A DNA stretch of 64,000 nucleotides from contig CAZZVQ010000012.1 in assembly GCA_964657565.1 (NCBI GenBank), positions 11,071 to 75,070 on the forward strand, in the 5' to 3' direction. The stretch is from JAVVHH01 sp964657565. Lineage in GTDB: Bacteria > Pseudomonadota > Alphaproteobacteria > Acetobacterales > Acetobacteraceae. Each line of letters opens with the position of its first letter. The stretch's first letter is position 1. A program made the position numbers and the translations under genes. This document shows positions 28,001-37,000 of the stretch, one piece after another. Below the pieces are notes generated by a model, which saw only the letters and a program-made list of their open reading frames with translations, was not told the origin of the DNA and did not search any database.

Positions 28001-31000
28001 ACCTGCAGGTCGGGATAGGCCGCCAGCGTGGACGTGACCGTGGTCGAGGCGGTGTTGTTGGTGAAGGCGGTGCCGCCGGCGTTGGACTCCGTCACCGTAT
28101 TGCCGCTGTCGGTCGTCACCGTCACCTGGATCGAGCCGACGCCCGGGCTGCCATCCGGCAGCAGGACGGTCGCACTGCGGGCATAGCTCGCCCCGGCCGC
28201 CAACGCCCCGTTCGCGGCGGCGTCGTAGTTGAGCACGCGGGTGGCGATGATCTGGCCGGTGGTGGTGTTGGTCACCACCAGGCTGTCGGTCCAGGAGGCG
28301 TCGGTCGGCCCCGTCCCGGTATTGGCGTCGGCCCAACTGATGGCGAGCGTGCTGCCGGAGGTGATCGCGGCGCCCCCGGAGGCGACGACCGAGAGGCCGT
28401 TCACCTGCAGATCGGGCGCCTGGGCGGTGGGCAAGGTCGAGATCGGGATCGGCTGCTGGACCGGGACCGGATACAGCGTGAAATTATAGTTCGCCGCCTG
28501 CCCGCCGTCGCCGATGAACCCCTCGAGCAGCAGCGTGTAGGTGCCCGCCACGGGCAGGGTGATCTGGCCCGGGGAACTGCCGAAATAGGTTTCGAACACC
28601 TGGTTGTTGTTCGGATCGACCAGGCGCCACACCAGGTTGCCGCCGGAATAGCTGTTTTCCGCAACATAGATCTTGTCGCCGGCCGCGCCGGTGAAGCTGA
28701 ACGCCTTGATGTCGCTCCCCGGCGAGAGCGCGCCGGCCACGGGCGAGCCCAACGTCAGCGGCGTCGCAGCGGCCAGGTCGAGCAGCCGGAAGCTGTAGGT
28801 GCCGGTCGCGTCGGTATTGGCGGTGAAACGCAGTGTGTAGGTGCCCGCCGCGAGTTGCACGGCCGGTGAGCCGCTGCCGAAATAGGTCCCGTCCGAGAAG
28901 TTGAAGGCACGGCTCGCGACCTGCCCGGTCGGCCCCGTCAGGGTCCAGTTCAGCGTCGAATTATAGGCCGATCCGCCGCCCACCGTGTTCGACAGCGCCG
29001 CCAACACCACGCGCGTCGGGGAATTCAGCGTGAAGGTGTAGGCGCTCGTCGCCCCGGCGCTGGGGATGCTGCCGTTCACCTGCTGGCCGAGCGTCAACGC
29101 GGCCGTGGTGACCGCCGGCGTCAGCACGTTGAAGCTGTAGCTCACCGCGCCGGTGTTATAGAGCGCGCCCTCGATGAACAGCCGATAGGTGCCGGTCGCG
29201 CCCAGCACTTGCGTGCCCTGCGTCGAGAAATTGGTCGAGAACACCTGGTTGCCGGCCGGATCGATCAGCACCCAGTTGAGCGACCCACCGCTCGAGGAGA
29301 CCGCATCGAAATAGACGCTCTGCCCGGCCGTGCCCTGGAAGCTGTAGGCCGCCGCGGCAGTGCCCGTGGACAGCGTGCCGGAGACGGGCGTGCCGAGCGT
29401 GAGCGCGGCCGCCGCGCTGCTGGCATCGATGAGCTGGAACTGGTAGCCGCCCAGATGGTCGTCGGCGCTCGGGTGCGAGATGGTGACCGTGTACGTGCCG
29501 GCCGGGACGATGTAGGGCCCCTGGTCGCCGTAACTGTCGGGAACGGCGAAAATCTGGTTGCCGCCGGGGCCGGTCAGCGTCATCCGGATGTCGCCATCGG
29601 TGTTCTGCTGGTCGAACAGCAGCGCCGTCGCGTTCGGCACCACGACGGTGTAGGTCGCGGTCTGCCCGGGCTGGGTGAAGCTGCCGCTCACCACCGTATT
29701 CAGGCTGATCGTTCCGGTGATGTTGGTCAGCTGGTTCAGCGTCAGGCCCACGGCCACCGACCCGGTGCCCGCGTAGATGCGCCCTTCGACCAGCAGCGTG
29801 TAGCGCCCGGCGACCGTCGTCGTGAACCCGATGTCGTTGTACAGCGCCGCGCCGGAGATCACCTGGTTCCCGGCGGGATCGAGCACCTGGATGTATTGGT
29901 AGCCGTTCCAGCCGCTGACGTTCGAAATGAAGAACGTCTGCCCGGCCGTCGCGGTGAACGCGTAGGCAAGGGTCTCGTTGGCCGGGTCGAGCGAGCCGCT
30001 CACCGCGGCGGCACCCGCGGTGAAGGTGAGCGGGGTTGCCGCCGCGAGATCGTCCAGCTTGAAGTTGAACGCGCCCGTGGTGCCGGAAGAGCCGCTGACC
30101 GAGAGCGTGTACGTGCCGGCGACCAGACGCAGCGACGGGCTGCTGCCGAGATCGACCGTATCGGAGTTGCCGAAGCTGCGGCCCGCGACGACGGTCCCGT
30201 TCGGTCCCGTCAACGTCCAGTTGAAGTTGGAATTGTTGGTCAGGCTGTCGAACAGCGCCGTCGTCGCCTGGGCGAGCGTGAATTGGTAGCGCTCGACCGC
30301 TCCGGCCGTCGCGATGGTGCCCGAGACCGTGCTGCCCAGCACGAGCGGGGAGACCGCCACCGTCGCCGGCGTCGTCGCGACCGTGACGTTGTCGACCTGC
30401 TGCGTCGCCGTCCGATAGTCGGTCAGCCCGTAGATCGCCAGCCGCGTCCCGTCCAGGAACAGGCCGCCGACGAATTGCTGGCTGATGACCGTCGTCGCCG
30501 TGCCGCCGGCCTCGGTCAGCGCGACGCTGACCAGGCTGCCGCCGTCGGTCGCCGCCACGGTGATGGTCGCGTGGTCCCACTCGCTGGCGAGCAGGTTGAA
30601 CCCGGGCGAGACCGAAACGATGGTCGTGCCGTTCCAGGTCAGCAGGACCGTGTTGTCCGCGCCGCGCAGGAAGGCGCCGAGACCCTGGGTCACCTGCGCC
30701 GGGTTGCCGAAGCCGGTGCTCGGCCCGGCATTGCCCCAGTATGCGGTGTTGAGCAGCACCGCGCCGATGCCCGTCCCGCCGCCGTTGTCCCCGGCCGTCA
30801 TGCGGAAGTCGAAATCGGCTTGCACCGTCGCGAACGGGCCCGCCGCCGCGGTCGCCGCGAAGTCGACCCGGTTGTTCTGGTACGAATTACTGGCCGAGGT
30901 CAGTTGCAGCACCTGCCCGTGCGAGTCGGCGCTGGACACCACCGTGGCGCCCGGCAGGTTCTGGTCGGTCGAGAGCGCATACGGCGTCCCGCTGCCGTCG

Positions 31001-34000
31001 AAGCTCTGGATGGCTGCACCGTTCGCGCCCGATTGCGGCGTTACCGTGACCTGGTAGCCGTTGCTGTTGTCGCCGTAGTACGGAGCGTCATCGTTGACCA
31101 TTGCATAGATGTGCCCGGCCTGTGACAGCGTTATCGTGTGAGCAGAGCCGATCGCGAAGTAGCTGCTGGGCTGCGCGGCAAGGCTACCCATCAGGCCGCC
31201 GAGCGGGATGCTCGAACCGCCCACGCCATAACTGTTCTGGTATTGATCGAAGGCCGTGGGGCCGTTGTTCAGGAAGGTGTACCCACCACGTTGGATCGCG
31301 AAGGCGGCCGTGCCGTCCGGGTTGAACGTCAGGCTGTTGATGTCGGAGATCCCGCCGACCAGGGATGCGAACCCGCTGGCTGCCAGCGTGTAGGTGCCCG
31401 CAGCGAAATAACCGAGATCCACCGGCGTCGAACTCGCCGCCGGCACGAACACGGAGACTGCGCCATTCGCCGTCGGCACCGGCAGCGGCACCGCCTGGAT
31501 GGTCCCGGTGATCGCCGTGCCGTTGTCGATCTGGCCCTCGATCGCCAGCAGGTAGGTCCCGGTCGAACTCAGCGTCACCGGCCCGGCGAGGCCGAGCGAC
31601 GTCGGTCCGAACAGCTCGTTGCCGTAGGGGTCCAGCAGCCGCCATGCGACGCTGCCGGTGACACCCGCCGCCTCGAACTCCACCCGCTGGCCGGCCGTGC
31701 CGCTGAAGCTGTACAGCTGGGTCGCCGCCGCCGGGATGCTGATCGCCGTCGGCGTGCTGGCCGGCAACGCCGTCGCCTGCGCGGATGTCAGCAGGTTGAA
31801 GCCGAAGCTGCCCACCGTGTCGCCCGACCCCCGCACCGCCAGCGTGTAGGCGCCGGCCGCCAGCAGATACCCGTCATTGTTCTGGTTGTAGCCGTCCGCG
31901 CTGCCGAACGCCTGGCTGCTCACCACCACGCCGGTGGGGCCGGTCAGCGTCCAGTTCGTGTTGCTGTTGGTCAGCGCGTCGAACACCGCCAGCGTCTGGC
32001 TCGACAGGGTGAACGTGTAGTTCGCCGTCTGGCCGGGCGTGTCGATGCTGCCCGACACCGCGGTCCCCGGCGTCAACGCCGCATTCTTGTCGGTGACCGG
32101 TTGGACGGCGAAGTTCAATGTCGCGAAATTCGGGTCGTAGTAGACGTCGCCGTCGATCACCACCGTGTAGCGGCCGGTCAGCGCCAGCGTCTGCACGCCG
32201 AAACTCGGCAGGCTCCCCGCATAGATCGAGCCGTACAGATCGTTGCCGAGCGGGTCGAACACGCGCACGTAGACGCCGGTGGTGCTGTTGTAGCCAGTCT
32301 GGTCGAAATAGACCCGCTCGCCGGCCGTGCCGTCGAAGGTGAACAATTGGGCCGCATTACCGGTCTGCAGCGTCACCGGCACCACCGTGCCGGGCGTCAG
32401 CGCAACGGCGTCCGATTGCTGCAACAGGCGGAAGGCGAAATTGCCCGTCGTCGCCCCGGCGGCCGACACCGTCAGCGTGTAATTGCCGGCCGGGAGGTTG
32501 TTCAGGATCGGGTTGCCCCGGTTCGCATCCGAGTTGGTGAACGACCGGCCGGAGACCACGGTCCCCTGCGGCCCCGTCAGCGTCCAACTGAACGACGGAT
32601 CGTCGATCTGGCTGTCGAAATACAGCGTCTGCGCCTGCGCCAGCGTGAACGTATAGGCCACCGACTGCCCGGGAACCGTGATGCTGCCCGACACGCCCTT
32701 CGGATCGAGCGTCACCAGCGACGCGTCGTTGCCGTTGCCGCTGCTGTCATGCGCGACCGTGCCGCTGCCCTCGTTGAACGACAGCGCGAGCGCGAGCCCG
32801 GTCTGCGGGCCGCTCAACGCGGTGTTCCAGTTCGACGCCACTTGGCTGCCGGTCAGCGCCACCGACCACACTCGGGCCTCGTCGATCGCGCCCTGGTAGG
32901 GGCTGAAGGCGCCGTTGACCTCCTGCGTGCCGCCGATCAGCAACGGGTTGCTGCTGCCCGGCGAGAAGCCCGCGCGCAGCGACCCATCGGTCACGTCGAC
33001 ACCGTTGATATAGATGTGCATCGCCCCGTTCGAGCGGTCGATGACCCCGCTCACCTGGGTCCATTGACCCGGCGTCACCACGCCGCCCGCGGTCTGGATT
33101 GTTTCTGATCCGTACTGGTCCGAGGTCGCCAGCAGGATCGAGCCGTTCGCGTTGAGCAACAGCCCGTAATCGCGCAGCCCGCCATCGGACTGCGTGCCGG
33201 CGCCCTTGTAGAAGATGGTATACCAGGTGGACGGCAGGTTCGCCGGGTTGATCCAGGCCTGCAGCGTCACGTTACCCGTCAGGTCGAGCGACGGCGCATC
33301 CGGCACCGACACCACGGCCTGCCCGTTCATCTGCACCGCGCTGCCGAACTGCCCCGCCGTCCAACTCGGGCTGGGCGCGGGGTTGGTGCCGAGCGTGAGC
33401 GGCACCGTCGCGGTGACGAGCGGGTAGATGACGAACGAGTAGCTGGTCGGAACCGAGTTGAAGCTCCTTCCCTCCAGCAACAGCGTGTATGTCCCGGCAT
33501 AGGTGAGCGTCGTGCTCGCGATGTCGGCGAAGTTGACCGGGCCGAACACCTGGTTGCCGTTCGGGTCGATCAACCGGAACGACGCGTAGTAGCTGCCGAC
33601 GCCATTGGTCAGCGAGAGCGCGTGCAGGTAGATCGCCTCTCCCGCCGTGCCCTGGAACGTGAAGGCCGCCGTGGCCGCGCCGTCGGTCAGCGTGCCGGAG
33701 ACCGGGGTCTGCAGCGTGATCGGCTGCGCGTCGGCCAGGTTGATGAAACGAAACGCGTACGTGTCGAGCGAGGCGCTGCTGTCCGTCACGGTGATCGTGT
33801 AGCTGCCCGCTGCGGCTGCAATCACCGGGTTGCCGTTGCCGAGGTCGTAGCTGTCGCCGTTGCGCAGGTTGCGCGTCACGCTGAGCCCGTTCGGGCCGGT
33901 CAGCGTCACCGTGATGTTCGAGTTGCCGGTCAGCCCGTCGAACACGAGCTCGGCCGCCTGCGTCAGCGTGAAGGTGTAGCTCTGGATCTGCCCCGGCACG

Positions 34001-37000
34001 GTGAACGCACCCGTGATCGTGCCCGCCAACCCGGCATTCGTGCTCGAGACGGTCGTCGTCAGGTGGTTCGGACCCGTATCGGCCAAAGTTGCCGCGCCGC
34101 TTGCCTCGCTCATCGGCAGGAACAGCACCAGGTTCGCGCTCGGCACGCTTGCCGGCGAGGCGTACAGCGCGGCCGCCTGCGACGCGGTCAGCGCCGAGCC
34201 GTAGATCGCCAGATCCTGCATGGTGCCGACATACGCGTCCGCGCCGAACAGATTGGTCTCGGCGGACCCGCCGATCTGCAACGGGCCGGCGCTCTCCACG
34301 GCCTGTCCGGTGCGTAACCCGGACGATGCGGCCAGCGTCCCGTTCAGATAGATCGACAGCGCGCCCGTCACCCGGTCGAACACGGCGGTCACGTAGGTCC
34401 ACTGGTTGGCGACGATGCTGCCGCTGGCAGTCTGCACGGTCTGTTCGCCGCTGGCATCGGCACTATCGAGATAGATGAACCCGGACGAGTTCAGCCAGAC
34501 CGAATACGTGCGGCCGCCGGTGGTGCTGAAATCGCCCTTGTAGACCAGCGATTGCCAGGTCGTGTTGAAGGAGGCCGGGTTCATCCAGAACGAGACCGAA
34601 ACCTGGCTGCGCAGGTCGATCTGCGGGCTGGCGACCTGCACCGCCTCGTCACCGGTGAACGCCAGCGCCGAAGCGCCCTGCCCCGCCACGCTGACCGGGC
34701 CGACCACGGCCGGCCCGTCGATGGACGCCAGGGCCGTCGTGGTGTCCGTCTCTTTGCTCAGCTCGAAGCTGTAGCTCGCCGATGCGTTGGGGTCGTAGTA
34801 ATACCCCGTGACGATGATCGTATACTGGCCAGAACTTGGCAGTGTCTTGCGGCCGAATGCCGAGAAGCTGCTGCTGCCGAGGAAGGTGTTGCCGAATGGA
34901 TCGACCACCTTCCATTGCAAATACGAGTCGCTGTTGGACAGCGTGTTGAAGAACACTGCGTCGCCGGCCGCGCCGGTGAAGCGATAGAGCGCCGCGGTCT
35001 GCGGTGTCGCCGGGGTCGTCGCCGAGACCACTTGCCCATAGCTGAACGCCGTCGCGGCGGCGAGATCCGACAGGCGGAAGCTGAACGACCCCGTCTGCCC
35101 GCTCCCGGCCGCGACCGTCAGCGTGTAGGCGCCAGGTCCGGCCACGATCACCCGGTCGTAGTCATTATAGAACTGCGCGCTGGTGATCGCCGTGCCGTTG
35201 GGGCCGGTCAGCGTCCAGGTGAAGTTCGAGTTCTGGGAGATCGCGTTGAAATACAGCTCGGTCGCGGCGCTTAGGGTGAAGGTGTAGTTGGCTTGCTGCG
35301 CCGGCGCGCCCACCGAGCCGGTCACCGTCGTTCCCAGCGTCAGCGCCGCGGTGGTGTTCACCACTTTGTCGACCTGGAAGCTGTAGGTCGAGGCGCCGCT
35401 GTTGTAGTATTGGCCACCGATCAGCAGCGAATACGTGCCCGTCGTCGCCAGCGTCAGCGGCCCGACGCTGCCGAAGCCCTGGTTGAACACGCTGGCGCCA
35501 TACTGGTCGATCACGCGCCACGTCAGCGAGCCGGCGCTGCTGGTCTCGTTGAAGTAGACGCTGTCGCCGGCCGTGCCGCTAAACTTATAGACGGCGGTGG
35601 CCGTGGCGGACGCCAGCGTCCCGCTGACCGTGTCGTTGTAGTTGACCGGCGTGCCGGAAGCGAGGTCCTGAACGACGAAGCTGTAGCTCTGGCCGGCGGT
35701 GGTGCCGACGACCCGCAAGCGATACGTGCCGGGCGCCTGCAGGAGTTCGGTATCGTTGGCGTAGAAATTCTGCGGGGTCACGACGCTGCCCTGCGGCCCG
35801 TCGAGCTGCCAGGTCGCACTGAGCGAGGTGGAGTACGGCGTGGTCAGCGGGTCGAAATTGATCCGCGTCGGCGTGTTGATGGTGAAGACGTAATCGTCGG
35901 TCTCGTTGGCGGCCGCCAGCGTGCCGCTGACCGTCTGCCCTAGCGTGATCGCCGTCCCGGTCAACGCCGGTACGCTCACCGGTCCGCTATTGCTGATCGA
36001 CAATGCATAGGTCGCCGGCGCGGTGTTGCCGATATAGCCCTCGACCAACACCGTGTAGGTGCCCGCCACGGTCAGCGTGATCGGGTTGGTCGTGGAGAAG
36101 CTCTGCTGGACGATCTGCTTGCCGTAGGGATCGAACAACCGCAGCCCGATAGTGCCGCTGCTCTGCGTGCCGTTGAGCGTGATCTGGTCGCCCACCGCCC
36201 CGGTGAAGCGATAGAGCGTGGTCTGCGTGCCGGGCGCGGAGGCGGCGCCGCTGGCCCCGGCATCGCCGAGCGTGCCAGTGATGGCGTTGCCATAGGCGAT
36301 CGGCGTCGCCGTCGCGAGGTCGAGCAGCCGGAACGCGTACGGCGCCGTCGCCCCATTCTGGCCGGAGACCACCAGCGTATAGCTGCCGGGCACCAGATCG
36401 AGCCGCGTGTTCGACCCGGTCGACTGCCCATCGGCGGAACTGAACGAGGTCTGGTTGGCCAGCGTGCCGGACGGGCCCGTGAGGCTGTATTGCAGGTTGG
36501 AATTATTGGTCAGGCTGTCGAACACGGCCGCCGTCTCGGACGTGACCGAGAAGGTGTAGGTGTTGAGCTGCCCCGGCTGCGTGATCGTGTTGGTCACCGT
36601 CTGGCCGAGCGTCAGCGCCTGCGTCGTATCGGCGTCGGAATAGACCGTGATGGAGAAATTGGTCGGCGCGCTGGCCGCCGTTGGGTCGCCCTCGACCAGC
36701 AGCGTATAGGCGCCGCTGGTGGTCAGCGTGAGCTGCTGCCCGCTGCCCGAATAGGTGTAGTTGCCGCCCAGCAGGTTCCCGCTGGGGTCGAGCACCCGGT
36801 AGACGTAGTCGCCGCCGCCCTGCGGCTGCACATAGATGCGCTGGCCGGCGGTGCCGTCGAACTGGTAGGCGTTGGTGGAATTGCCCGGCGACAGCGTGTC
36901 GTTCACCGCGGTGTTCGGCTGGATCGTCGGCGCCGTCGACAGGTCGAGCAAGCGGAAGCTGTAGCTACCGGTGTAGCTGTTGTTGCCGCTGACCGTCAGC